This document shows positions 13,801 to 24,228 of a stretch of DNA of 64,000 bases, one piece after another. A program made the translations under genes and the position numbers. Every line of letters starts with the position of its first letter. Within the stretch, counting starts at the first letter, position 1. This DNA is from Kwoniella bestiolae CBS 10118 (lineage: Eukaryota > Basidiomycota > Tremellomycetes > Tremellales > Cryptococcaceae), in assembly GCF_000512585.2 (NCBI RefSeq), contig NC_089248.1, positions 434,001 to 498,000 on the forward strand, written 5' to 3'. The notes beneath the pieces are model-generated. The model did no database searches. It saw nothing but the letters and a program-made list of their open reading frames with translations, and was not told the origin of the DNA.

Positions 13801-13980
13801 GATAAACAACATGCAGGAGGAGATAATCTTGGAGAGATCAAGCAGAATGTGGAGCATGAGATCAAAGAGGAACAGATCCGCAGAGCATCTGTATCGGCTG
13901 GTACGGCTGCTCAGAGGCCATCGCAGGGGATGGTGGACGAGCCGGGTGTTATACCTGAGCATGAGGTTGTGAATCGTTAG
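10802..13980 (+). CDS. HSL-type alpha/beta hydrolase (lipase/esterase family)
   Basis: Probable carboxylester hydrolase of the hormone-sensitive-lipase class; the substrate is unknown. About nine exons: exon 1 starts at ATG 10802, the next begins HWVRRETVTIPD, and the last is 13798-13980. The spliced core shows the oxyanion-hole motif VILYIHGGAFFF (about 11670-11775), the nucleophile elbow IIFMGDSAGGG (about 12030-12060), the ISPWVDLTHS strand, and a late His in EGCCHVVPTLSW (about 12810-12850) that fits the catalytic triad. A long acidic Ser-rich region and a charged helical tail follow (12950-13980), which small bacterial esterases lack. This tail is typical of large fungal members and may be regulatory. 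Internal exon borders are approximate. No signal peptide is visible. Confidence 0.85.
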
Positions 13981-14193
13981 AAGCGCAGAGTTCGTGAAAC
14001 AAAAAAATAGAAGTTGGAGTACATTTTGGATGTTATCGGGTCTTAGGTTGCAGGGTATCACTGGAAGCAGAAGATAAATTTAAGAGATAGAGCTCGGACT
14101 GGACAGTCAAGGTATTTTGAGAGCCTGGTGCTTGTATCACAAAATCATATAATACATGATGTATCGTTAGACAAAATCTACGTCGGATGTCAC

Positions 14194-15455
14194 TTAGAAA
14201 CCAGGTCTAAACGTCTGACCTTCATTGACACCCTCCACCTTATGATCGGTTGGTCTGGCCGAGGATTCGTATATTATCACTCCAGGTCTATTAGGGAGCT
14301 ATCAGACATCAAACATCCATCAGAATCAGCTACAGTATACCATCTTGCTCTAGCCGATACTCGTGTCCAAAAATGATAGTTGGAAGTACCGCCAGACTGA
14401 GACTGAGACGTACAGGTTGATATGTCCCCCTCAGACCTATATAATATATCCTAGTCGTCTCTTCATCTCCATCTGAGTTGTTCCCTGGGAAATAAAGGGT
14501 CAAGGAAGTAAGGCCGTTGAACTTTGCAGCTCTGCGGACAGAAGTGGACACATTTCAGCTTTAGTCCAGCTATATACGCTGTCACGGAGCGGATATTGAA
14601 GAAGATATTTGACGAAAGGTTCCACTCACTTGACTTGATACTCTACTCCCTCTCTTACGTCTACCACGTCGAACGCTTGGGTAGGGGATGCATTGGAGGC
14701 ATCTGAGAAATCCAATGAGGGGTTGTCTCGGAACTATGAGGGATTTTAGAATGGATGAGCTTGATTCTTGTGAAGCCGGGATATCGCAGGGTTGTTTCAG
14801 AGAGGAATCAATGTGAGAAGTATCTACAGGAGGTTAAACTGTGCAGACAAACTCACCAAATTCATCTCGCTCGGTACCCTTCCCGAAGGTCCTGCTCTGA
14901 GTGTGATAGATCGTAATGACACTGAAGCGGTGAATGGGACTGGTATAGCAATTACCTGATATCAGCTGTCACTTATCCTCCTTGACCAGTCAACTGATCA
15001 AAACGGATGCAGAGCTTGACTCACTCTTGATAATCAACTCGTCATCAACTTCGCTCTCACACCACTGCATTTATGGATGAACCTACATGAGCTTCTTCTC
15101 AAACCTAACTGACAGCTCAGCTCACCAAAGTCTCGTCGTCCTTCATATCCCAGCTCCTATGGTCGACAAGTCCATCACGTCAGCTCACGCCTGCCTTACG
15201 ATTAAAACGACAAGCTACCATGACAGCAACGCAGAGAATAGCTCGATAAATACCACAGAAGGAATTATCACGATGCACTCACTTGATCACCTTCTGACCG
15301 GCCTCACCACCCCCCTCAGCATTCAAAGCAGTAACGTTAGGTAAATCTATCTGACCGTACAATGAGTCTAGGGGAGAAACATCCAGTGGAACGTCGTGCG
15401 AATGGCCATGGTTATGGTCATGGTCGTGATCGTGAGCCTCGTGAGAGCAGGACAT
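14194..15455 (-). CDS. PITH-domain protein with His-rich N-terminus
   Basis: PITH domains are found in thioredoxin-like proteins and bind the proteasome; human PITHD1 is the closest architecture. Seven exons join exactly in frame: 15455-15283, 15156-15126, 15064-15025, 14939-14857, 14733-14630, 14531-14414 and 14298-14194, giving 217 residues. The domain is complete: SWDMKDDETLW, DDELIIKIPFT, SLRSITLRAGPSGRVPSEM, LDFSDASNASPTQAFDVV, SLTLYFPGN and the end motif RPGVIIYESSARPTDHK. The first ~22 residues alternate His with Asp/Asn (a possible metal-binding stretch) and follow one Cys. There is no thioredoxin domain, so it is PITHD1-like rather than TXNL1-like. The genes on either side are unrelated. 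Confidence 0.9.
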
Positions 15456-15869
15456 GATAGATGATTGATAATTTATGTAGGAGCACTTGGAGAGTGGAAG
15501 AAGCAGAAGGAAATGAAAAAGGAGGACTTTGTTGGATTGAGGTGGACTGGGGAAGTGGAGGGTGTAACAATTCTCAAACTTGGACTGGAGGTCCGAGTGG
15601 CAAATTCAACCCCCCCTTCTAGTGGCATAGAGCTAGAATTCGCTCCTCTTCAGATGAGTCATGCTTGAACAATCCCGTGCATAGGCAAATGGGGGAAGAC
15701 GACAGGAAACCCACAAAGGAGACCAACGGACTTTGGCCACTCCATAGATTAACTGGAATGACATCTCGCTATTTACAATACGACCTTATTCCTACTAGAA
15801 AGACCCGCCCAACAAGACATATGACCAGATATACCAAGGTCATGACTGCGTACAAGAGACAGTGCTAAT
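15456..15869. other. Intergenic between two minus-strand genes
   Basis: About 410 bp holding the promoter of the PITH gene and the 3' end of the orphan gene at 15870. No supported gene; the small frames here lack family resemblance. Confidence 0.5.
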
Positions 15870-16866
15870 CTACGGCTTTACATAGAAGTGTTGAGGGGCC
15901 ACTCCATCCGATTCGATGCTTGGAATAATGTTATTGGGAGAAGTGATCAGAATGAGGTTATTAATCTTGCGAGGGACGGAATACCCAAATACAAAGGGTT
16001 TATCGGGCGAGCAAGCGATTCCTTGCAGATTGTCTTTCTCATCCCTACAGAACTGGTGATGTATGATACTCAAGACACAGTCAATGATGAAGTCTATGTC
16101 CATCTCCTTCCCGTCGCTAGTCTTTAAGTCACTAGGCTTCTTGCCCTGAGCATCGAGGATCTTGCACGAAGGAAACAATGTGTCCAGGTCCATCTTGCAG
16201 TATAGACTCGTCACTGGTATTTTCTCTTTGCCGAGGTTGATGAGCGTGTCTCTCATGGCGCTGAACATGATCATATTATTCTTTGGGGAGGAAGCGGGGA
16301 TGATAATTTCTATCGTTGTCGAAAAGAAAGTCAGCTTCTTTTCAGACGCGCAAATGAAATTAAGGTGACTCACCAGAGGAAGCGTCCTTGAACTCCCTAG
16401 TGCTCAAGACAGTATCCCAAGAAATCTCTCACCCATCAATAACCGTCTCATTAAGTCTGATCTTGGCCCCATCTTTAGACATGTATGGTTCCTTATGCAA
16501 GAAAACACTGTTCATCCGTCTACCTTCCTTGGTTTGTTCTGGCGTGACCTCTCCTTTATCTGCATGCCTGAACTTGTACTTGATCCTGACGAGAGTGCGC
16601 TCTCCGTCCTTCTCATCGTTGAGGAATTTTACTTCAGGACAGTGGATATAGCCTTGTAATTGCTGATCAATGATTTGCTTCTCCGGTGTAGATTCATCGG
16701 ATGTTTTGAGCCAATTCACTTGGTGGTTGATCAGATGGCGTGGACCGTTGTTGATCGGGTTGGGGATGGGGGTATCGTAAAGAGTATGGAGTTGTCGTTG
16801 GATCATCCCTTGAGAGGGGGGCATTAGATGATCAAAACCGACCGGACTGGTAGCTTTGACGGACAT
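15870..16866 (-). CDS. Orphan protein, 298 residues, unknown function
   Basis: I do not recognise this protein. Three exons join in frame: 16866-16433, 16396-16374 (only 23 nt) and 16309-15870, ending at TAG. The product is hydrophilic and mixed alpha/beta in appearance, with no signal peptide or membrane segment. One part reads EIIIPASSPKNNMIMFSAMR. A late stretch (KEMDIDFIIDCVLSIIHHQF) could be an amphipathic helix. Two AG acceptors six bases apart (at 16403-16404 and 16397-16398) both keep the frame for the tiny exon, so two isoforms differing by two residues are possible. A TATA-like run lies about 130 bp upstream, near 16993-17000. It could be a lineage-specific gene. Confidence 0.6.
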
Positions 16867-17456
16867 ATTGACGGATCAGTAACGAGTGGATTCGGTGGAT
16901 GTACTGGTTAGTCAGGTCAAAAGGGAGAGAAGCTGACTCCATGGGATGGACTGAACTGTTGGAAAATACACGACGACTTGGGGTTGAACAAGCGCATATA
17001 AACCTCTCGTGTAACTAGCGCTTGGATCACGAGAGTTCACCGTACCGAATCTTACTGATTGATGGAGCTAATAAGCACCGGTCCCGAACAACGGGTATTG
17101 CCAGATTCGTCTATATCTGATCGCATCGTTCCCGATGCCCACTAGCCTTGAATCCAAACTTTGAGTGTATTAGTTAATCCGGAAGCGTCTTATCCTCCCC
17201 TCGTGGTCATGGTCATTAGGCCCCGTCTAGTCAACCAGTGATGGCGGCCAGCACGCTTTGTGATCCGTATAAAAATCGCCGATCAAGCAGATATGTGATG
17301 GGACTCTAGACCAAAGCGTCAGCCTGATCTGAGTGTGGATAATGTGCCTACCAATCGCCTCGGTGCCGAGTAAGGGGCGGTGCACACAGTTCATGCATTG
17401 ATTTCTCGCGATTAGAATGTCCCGATCAATATTGTCTGCTGCGCTGCTACGGAGCT
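16867..17456. other. Intergenic, promoter of orphan gene and 3' end of CPL1-like gene
   Basis: 590 bp without a supported gene. It contains a TATA-like sequence near 16993-17000, in the right place for the orphan gene at 15870-16866. Confidence 0.45.
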
Positions 17457-18494
17457 TTAGGCTTGAACACATCTATCACCTTCATTCTTGAAGCCTTCCA
17501 TACAATCGGACTGGCAATCACCTCGGACGCAAGAGGAATGACCCATCAACACGCCCTCGATCGTTGAGCAGCTGTACAGACCAGACAATGCATTAGCATG
17601 TCTTACTGTATGGGTCTATAAGTGAAGGATGCATGGTACGGGTTCACTCACTCTGTACCGACTGAGCTGGTCGTATTCGTCCGACCCCGGGGATCGTAAT
17701 CACCGTAAAGACAACCACCGCATGACTCCAGATCACTCTCAGTATCAATGCACTGACCCATTCACAGCAATAAGCAACGGTCATCCTCGTCCCATTCGCC
17801 ATTCTTGCCAGGCTCACTTCGTAGCTGGCCGGGTTTTGCTCCAGCTGGCAGGCCGTCATACCATTCGGACACCAGAAGGACCCAGCATGTACCGGCCCCT
17901 GTCCTCCTAGACCCCTGTTCTCCCTTCTGGACAAACCAGAGGCAGTCGCATCGGCAGGATGGAAGTAGATCATGCAGTCCACTGTATCAGCTCGGTCCGC
18001 TTCAAATCATTTTTGACTGCTGCGACTCACTCTGTTTATGAATCGACCACACGTATCAGGATTATCGATTGGAGTGTACCCAAATCCACAGGAGTACAAG
18101 AACGTATTCCCACTTGTCTTTATACATTTTCACAAGGGTATGCGACTTAGCAGGAGACATTTATCGTTTGAGAATGGATGGGAGAAGAGACTCACAGGGT
18201 AGATGGCAATGTTCTCATAGGTGGCTCAGGTGGTGAATATGCTGGCGTAATCGGTAGTCGATGATTGGATAAGAGGTTTGGTTTGGTCGACTTGGTAGTT
18301 TTGGACGCAATATTGGAAGTCGAATGTCGTTCGTGTGATCTACGACGCACCGTTGACTTATGGAATCTCAGTTGCGTCATCGTGGGATGTACCAAGAAAG
18401 TGAAACCGTGTCTTATGCTTATCCACGAAACGGAGTCGATCGCCACTTTGAGACTTTCTGCAAGTACCTCAGAAGGCAGAATGAATAGAAGCAT
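17457..18494 (-). CDS. CPL1-like cysteine-rich secreted protein
   Basis: The CPL1-like/PriA family are secreted or cell-surface basidiomycete proteins; the namesake Cpl1 of Cryptococcus neoformans is needed for normal capsule. The 3' part is clear. One exon gives CPNGMTACQ and YECIDTESDLESCGGCLYG, and splicing at the donor near 17650 to the acceptor near 17580 continues with DCSTIEGVLMG, SSCVRGDCQSDCMEGF and RCVQA before TAA 17457-17459. Cysteine spacing fits the family's conserved domain. Upstream exons include LYSCGFGYTPIDNPDTCGRF (about 18050-18105). The start is uncertain: ATG 18494 is preceded by an in-frame stop and gives a short hydrophobic start (MLLFILPSEVLA), but the next ~80 residues look atypical. 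The junction near 18020-17975 was not resolved. Confidence 0.7.
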
Positions 18495-18667
18495 TTAACC
18501 CTGTGTGATGTCATTTCCGAGCGCATTCACGCAGTATTCGACAAGGAGGAATCCCATTCGACAAGACACGACGAATCGGGATCATCATTGTTCCAGGCAC
18601 TGTGAGGTTATTGGATGCATCTGATCCGTGATATCGCTTGAACTGCACCCAGCCAATAAATCTCGGA

Positions 18668-20208
18668 CTAGACAAATCCCCACATCATCCTCATCCTCTT
18701 ACACCAACCGTTCTCCCATCCCTCGCCATCAGGTTCTTCTTCCTCATTCTCCTGCACTTTCCCATCCCAGCTATCCAGGATTCTGTCGAACCACGCCACC
18801 CTAGCTAGATACCTAATATCATCTTCCAATGGATCCTCGATAGGTCCCTTCGTCACCGTTTGGACGTATTCTACACAGTCTCTCAGGTACTTTTTAGAAT
18901 CATCTGGAACGTCTTGTTTCTCGGGAGTGGGAGTAGCAAGACTCGCAAGTAGAAAGATTGATTCCAATGTGAAGAGACATCTATGTCTTCGATTATCATG
19001 CCTCAAAGATTCTTGGAATGCATCCTCTGATTTGGGATGATTGGATATCCAGTCGGTGAATGCTTTTGAAGCATGGGTTGTCGAGCTTGCATCGCCATCA
19101 ATGTATTGTCGATGGGATGCAAACTACATCAATTTCAGTATAGTTTGGATCAAGCTAATGAATCTCGATTTGTGGGTGACTTACGATAACATTGTACCAT
19201 AAGGGCTTTTCAGCCTGTCTCGCTTTCAACCCTTGTTCAGACGATTCCATCCATGTGACCTGCTCTGTCATCCATTCTTTGACTTGAGTTAGGAGGTGTC
19301 TATCGATATGATCACCGGAAAGTAGTAGAGCTTGATCCACCAAGATGAGATATCGGATCTGCACGTCAAGAGATCAGTACTGGCGTAGCTTTCGCAAGAC
19401 AGGGACGAACAAAAGGCATAACGGTGACTCACAGCAATGACGAACATGTCGTTACCTCTCATGGGATCTTGGCCCGGATGACATTGTGAGAATCGGACTT
19501 GAGGTTCCATCCTACCAGCATCATAGAGATCAGTGACATAGAGTACTGTAGACATGAATACATGTGTCAGATCGCAGGCGGAGGAAAGGACATTTGCAAC
19601 ATACCTAGTATCGGGATCAATAAAGAACACCTTTAATAGCTTCTCTATCTTCTCGACGGATCTTTGCCTCACTTCAGTATCGATATCAGGAATATACTTC
19701 AACCCCATGGACAAGATATGAACGCTCTTAGATAGGGATTCAAGTTGAGCTTGACCTTGAGGTCTGGCTGCGTCTGCATGAAACCGACGACAATTAGAAG
19801 ATAGTAAATGAAGTAGAGGAGCGCAGCCGGACTGAACTAACCTGGATTTCTCTGACCATCCCTCCATTCTAAGGTACAGGTCATTCCAAACCACAAGATC
19901 AGTAATCACAAGTACGCCACCCAGTGATAGGAGAGGAAGAAGCACTAACCCCATTCGCCATTAGTTGTTTGCCACCAATGAGGCTTAATTGTGAATAACT
20001 GCTTCCGACCTCCCCCCTCGTCTTTTGGAACGGGACATAGAACAGGCGAGTACGTTACTGAATATACTTCCTCGTTCGATAGGATCTCATTCACAAGTTC
20101 GCCAAGAAGCCTGAGCGAATGAGAGTTTGGAGATGTCCTGGGGAAGGGCAGGAGTATCTCCAGGGGCTGTTTGGGGGTTGACAGTGGGGTCTTGGTTTGG
20201 GCTGACAT
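18668..20208 (-). CDS. Alginate-lyase-fold (PF05426-like) protein, probably intracellular
   Basis: The family has an (alpha/alpha) toroid fold acting on uronate polysaccharides. Exons: 20208-19950, a short one near 19868-19843 (EWRDGQRNP), then blocks beginning at about 19772, 19510, 19360 and 19124, ending TAG 18668. Family features seen: GEW..RDGQRNPDAARPQ, the LSKSVHILSMGLKYI helix, FFIDPDTRMEPQVRFSQ.HPG and the RYLILVDQALLLSG helix. The segment usually containing Asn-Asn-His-Gly before Trp-Tyr here reads RQAEKPLWYNVIV, so the expected catalytic Asn/His pair is absent. No signal peptide is visible at MSAQTKTPLS. The fold call is fairly safe; lyase activity is doubtful. Confidence 0.75.
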
Positions 20209-20852
20209 GTTGTTGAGTGTTCAAAATATCGATATGAATATACTTGAGAGATGAACGGTTATCTCTCTTGGTGTTTTATCATTAGTGCAAGAGTGCTGCC
20301 TTGTCACACACACACATATATATACAGCGATGCGTGAGTCGTCTTCTCATCTAATGATGTTTTAGGGGCAATGAATGGTTCTGACTATGATACACACTCT
20401 CCTTTGATTGAGTGTCTCGTCTCATCTCGTCAAAACGGAGGGAGGGCGGTGACCTGCTAAAAGGAAAAGACAGTTGCATTTCGATTGGAATTTGCTGGAA
20501 CCGGTCGTCCGTACGCTTATCTCCCCATATCACTTGTAGGAGGTGATGGTTGGTAGATGACATTGATATGCAGAAGAGGCTACCAGTACAGATCCTAGAC
20601 TTATATTCGTGTTGAGTTGGCTTTCTACCTCGACATGCTTTAATAGGTGAGAGACAAGGAAGGTGCCACATCGTCCTTTCACCGGATATCTCCGCCACTC
20701 CATCGATTCTTCCATCATCATGTTCAGTTCACTCGGAATTTCAGTTTACTTCTGGTCATCTAATTCGACATTATTCATATACATCACATGACATATCTAC
20801 CATCTTCTCAAGCGAACAGACGCACCAAATTAAAGACTCTCATACAAGCACA
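20209..20852. promoter_or_regulatory. Divergent intergenic region with CA/TA microsatellite
   Basis: 644 bp between the alginate-lyase-like gene (minus) and the small membrane-protein gene (plus). A (CA)n run at about 20305-20315 runs directly into (TA)n at 20316-20324. On the minus strand this gives a TATA run about 105 bp before the ATG at 20208, so it may serve as that gene's TATA element. The frames between 20350 and 20720 show no family features. Confidence 0.5.
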
Positions 20853-21360
20853 ATGGCTTCCCCGCAATATCTCGGTCCAGCAGGTTCGCAATCTTCCAAC
20901 CCTCTCACTGCGTTCTGGAAGAGTCAGGTGGTCAACCCGGAGCACAGGGAGGGAAATATCAAGTGGGTATCGTGTGTTTTTACTGGTACTAGTATTAGGC
21001 AGATGAGGGTATGCGCGGGTCAATAGATGAGCGAAAGGGAAAAGTGATGAAGTTGAAGGAATATTGAAGCACGGACAAGCATTATACGGACAGATAGCAA
21101 GAGGAGAGATAGCAAGAGGAGGGATAGCAAGAGGAGGGATAGATCAGAAATGCCGAGCTCGCGCTTTATGTGCCAAAGGGATTGTCAAAAATTGGAAGCA
21201 GCGGAGAGATTGGTGTCCGCATACTAGGGAATGCATTATGAGTGAGATCACACTGACCTTGTGTTCTATCTTCAGCATCGCCCGAGCAACCGTCATCTTC
21301 ATCCTGGGCGTAGCTTTCGTCCGATCATCCTTGAGTAGCGCTTTGGTACCGGTATTCTAA
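20853..21360 (+). CDS. 64-residue single-pass membrane protein, possibly mitochondrial
   Basis: Two exons, 20853-20962 and 21276-21360, join in frame to 64 residues. The first half is hydrophilic (MASPQYLGPAGSQSSNPLTA, then NPEHREGNI). The second half is one hydrophobic helix (ARATVIFILGVAFVRSSLSS) with a short ALVPVF end. Size, polar N-terminus and C-terminal helix resemble small tail-anchored mitochondrial outer membrane subunits such as Tom6. That is inference from shape only; no diagnostic motif was found. The 313-nt intron is long for this window and holds a 15-bp tandem repeat. Confidence 0.65.
21093..21142 (+). repeat. 15-bp tandem repeat inside an intron
   Basis: Three adjacent copies of GATAGCAAGAGGAGR at 21093-21107, 21108-21122 and 21123-21137, followed by a partial fourth. 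They differ at one base. The repeat lies in the intron of the small membrane-protein gene. Confidence 0.9.
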
Positions 21361-21890
21361 GCGGAGGGCGGGAGCAGAGAAAGGTGAGCTTCTGAGTCCG
21401 AATCGACGTTCTGAGACGAAGCTGATGAAATGCCATATCTTGTGTTCATAGAACTACGGGAGATAGAAGATGAGGTTCATATAATCGATTGATTCTGGAA
21501 GAATACGGATCGATCATGTATAATTATTGATGTATCACCACATGCATTGCATCACGACTCAACTTTGTTCGTCTAGAAAATTGGAGTACAAAGGATGGTG
21601 GATAACAAATATTTTATTAGAGATCTGTAACCTCAGCCAAATCGCGTGAGGGTAGAATGTCAAAAGACACTTGTAACATCTCTTCAATATACCATTCTAT
21701 CTGCTTAAAATAAATCACTACTATAACATTCCATTCTCATGGTTTACGGGTATCCCTACCAAATCATAGGTATCTCAAGAACATCTAGACTATACAATCG
21801 AGGAGCCAAACCCTTCTTTCACCCAATACCAACGGACACTTAACACTGATTATATCTTTCTTCTGTTCCACCCTGGCCTAGACCTCTCGC
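21361..21890. other. Convergent intergenic region
   Basis: 530 bp between the 3' end of the small membrane-protein gene and the annexin stop codon. AT-rich, with several AATAAA-like and ATTTTA stretches fitting 3' ends on both strands. No gene is seen. Confidence 0.5.
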
Positions 21891-23804
21891 CTAATTCTGC
21901 TCGATGATGCCAACCAACGCTTTCTCATATTTACCAGTCGTCTCTCCCTCAACAGCTCGCTTGAGCGTCTTGCCGTATTGAGCCTGATACTGGTTCTTGA
22001 TAGCGCCGAATCGAGGTCTGTTCCAATGATTTCGGACGATTCGGTAGATCCTGATATATCACGAGTCATTCATCAGCTGGGAGTAACCCCCAATGGTGGA
22101 TCGGGGGAGTCTATCAACTCACATCCTCTCATCTTTGGTACCCATACCGGCCATAGCATTGTATAACAACTCGGCATCTCTCACTACACCTTGTCCGTCA
22201 TTCTCGGCGCCTTTTGCGATGTAGTATAGACCATCTCGCATATGACCGGAGAATTCGGATTGGATCCTGTGAAATAGAAGTGATCAGCTTAGATCGCACA
22301 TCTGTAACTCGCGATTGGGTGGTAGCTGAAGCTCACATTTGGGATAGAGGAATTCTATGTCTTTGGGGGAATGCTTGGGCGATCGCTTGAAGGTGGGCGT
22401 CAGATCGGGATAATAAGATACCGCATACGCCAATCTCATCCTGAGTGGTTGTTTACGCATCAGCAGGAGAACGAATTCCAAGTGTAATCTTTGTATTGAT
22501 TGAGAGTCACTTACAGTACCCATCTTACCCGGACCGGCTCTATACAAAGCTTCTACATCCTGTTGGACCTGTTGTTGGTTCAAGTAAGGCGATTCGTCCC
22601 GTTGTCCAGACAAAGCCATGTTGAACATCCTGTATAGCACCCGAAGTCATCAGCATACACTGTTATTCACCAAAGACGAGCATAATGGCTCTTAAACACT
22701 CACCTCTCAGTCTTCATGCTCAGTTCACCTCTTACAACAGCCACCAGATCTTTCCCGTACACCCTCTTGTATCCCTCTTTGAGGTGGAACATTTCCTCGT
22801 TAGATCGGCCAAGTAAGATCTCATTGAGTAGATCCTCGTGTGTACCCATACCTGAACATGCTCGGTTGAGGAGATGGAGATCGCCTCCCAAGGGGCCAAG
22901 CGAAAGAAGGACGAGGGTGTATTCGAGCCTAGCGGATCAATGTCAGTGAGATGTCAGACATAAGGTACAGCCATGAACGGTGATTTGACTGAGGAAAAGA
23001 AGAACGCGAAATGACCGTCTGTAAAGGTTTCACTACTTACCAGCTGGATAATTCCTTCTCTAGTGTCTTCTTCAAGCTCCTCCCAACAGTCTGCTCGTAC
23101 GTCCTACTCAGCACTTCCATCTGGAAAGCATCAAGCGGTGCAAGAACGTCAATCAGAGTTCTCTCGTCCGTACCGAAACCCTGTATCATCCGTAAAATAT
23201 CAGCTATCATACTCTACCTCAGCAGGTCACTCAGTACATAGCCCACCTTGGTAGCTTTCCTTATTCTCTCAGCATCGAATTGAGCATTATACCCCTGAAG
23301 GTTGTTGAGCGGTACAGCAGGTGGAGGAGCAGGTATAGGAACTCCCAAGAACCTTGGCCCCTGGCCTTGACCTGGTATACCTTGAGGAGGAGGTGCGCCG
23401 TATCCCGGTTGAGCACCGTATTGCTGAGGAGGGGGAGGTGCCCCATAGGGAGCTTGAGATAGAGGGGGCGCGCCGTACGATCCTTGAGCTGGAGGTGCAC
23501 CATAGGGTGGTTGAGGTGAATGTCCGCCGTATTGTTGGGCTGGGGTTGCACCGTAGCTATTCTGAGGTGGGGGTGCGCCGTAGTTCGCCTGTTGGCCATA
23601 GGGAGGTTGACCACCACCATATCCATTCTGAGTGGGAGGTGCGCCATACCCGTTCTGAGGAGGAGGTGCGCCGTATGATTGTTGAGGAGGGGGAGGTGCG
23701 TTGTATCCTCCTGGTCCACCGTATGAGTTGGGGGGTTGTTGCCCCCACTGTTGTTGTTGAGGTGGGGGTGGTTGATTGTAGTTGTTCTGGTATTGACCGT
23801 ACAT
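21891..23804 (-). CDS. Annexin with Pro/Gln/Gly/Tyr-rich N-terminal tail
   Basis: Annexins bind acidic phospholipids in a calcium-dependent way. Exon 1 (23804-23247) encodes a ~170-residue low-complexity tail built from repeats such as YGAPPPQ and GYGAPP, as in human annexins VII and XI. Four annexin repeats follow over about six exons: KGFGTDERTLIDVLA (near 23180), ACSGMGTHEDLLNEIL (near 22850), GPGKMGTDE (near 22500) and AMAGMGTKDERMIYRIVRNH (near 22140). The product ends GIIEQN, TAG 21891-21893. The repeats carry type-2 calcium-site GxGT loops: repeat 1 GFGT, repeat 2 GMGT and repeat 4 GMGT; repeat 3 has KMGT. The proline-rich tail may recruit partners or promote condensation. Exact inner exon ends are approximate. 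Confidence 0.93.
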
Positions 23805-24228
23805 TGTTGGATATATGGGTGAGAGGGGATAGTAGGGAGAGAGGAAGAGTATATATATGTATTAATCGGTATTAGACAAAGGTTAGGTGGCAAATTGAGT
23901 GATAGTGATGTTGATCCAAAGGAAGGGGAAAGATAAGCTGTGCGGATCTATTTCATCAATTTCATCATCCACTCGTAATGTTGGGCAATGATGCCAAGCC
24001 GAGTTAAGCGTCAAATCGATGAATCAAAGCGGTGCTGGAACCGAGACACGTGGGAACAGAGCAGTGGAATTCACCGCTTCAACGTCATCGTTACGTCAGC
24101 TCTATCACTCGTTACTGTAGTCATCTGCACGTGAGAACACCCAATTTGGGCGTTGTTCATTGCGAGCACAAAAGTGCAATGAGATTCATCGAGGCAACTA
24201 GATATACATATTCTCCTCTCCCAGATCG
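23805..24228. other. Intergenic, annexin promoter region
   Basis: 424 bp upstream of annexin and downstream of the orphan gene, both minus. A TATA-like run (TATATATGT region near 23849-23860) lies about 50 bp before the annexin ATG. No gene is seen. Confidence 0.5.

Noticed and set aside
23354..23893. Open frames on both strands over the annexin repeat tail
   Set aside because: The low-complexity repeat keeps several frames open. Only the frame continuing into annexin repeats has family support.
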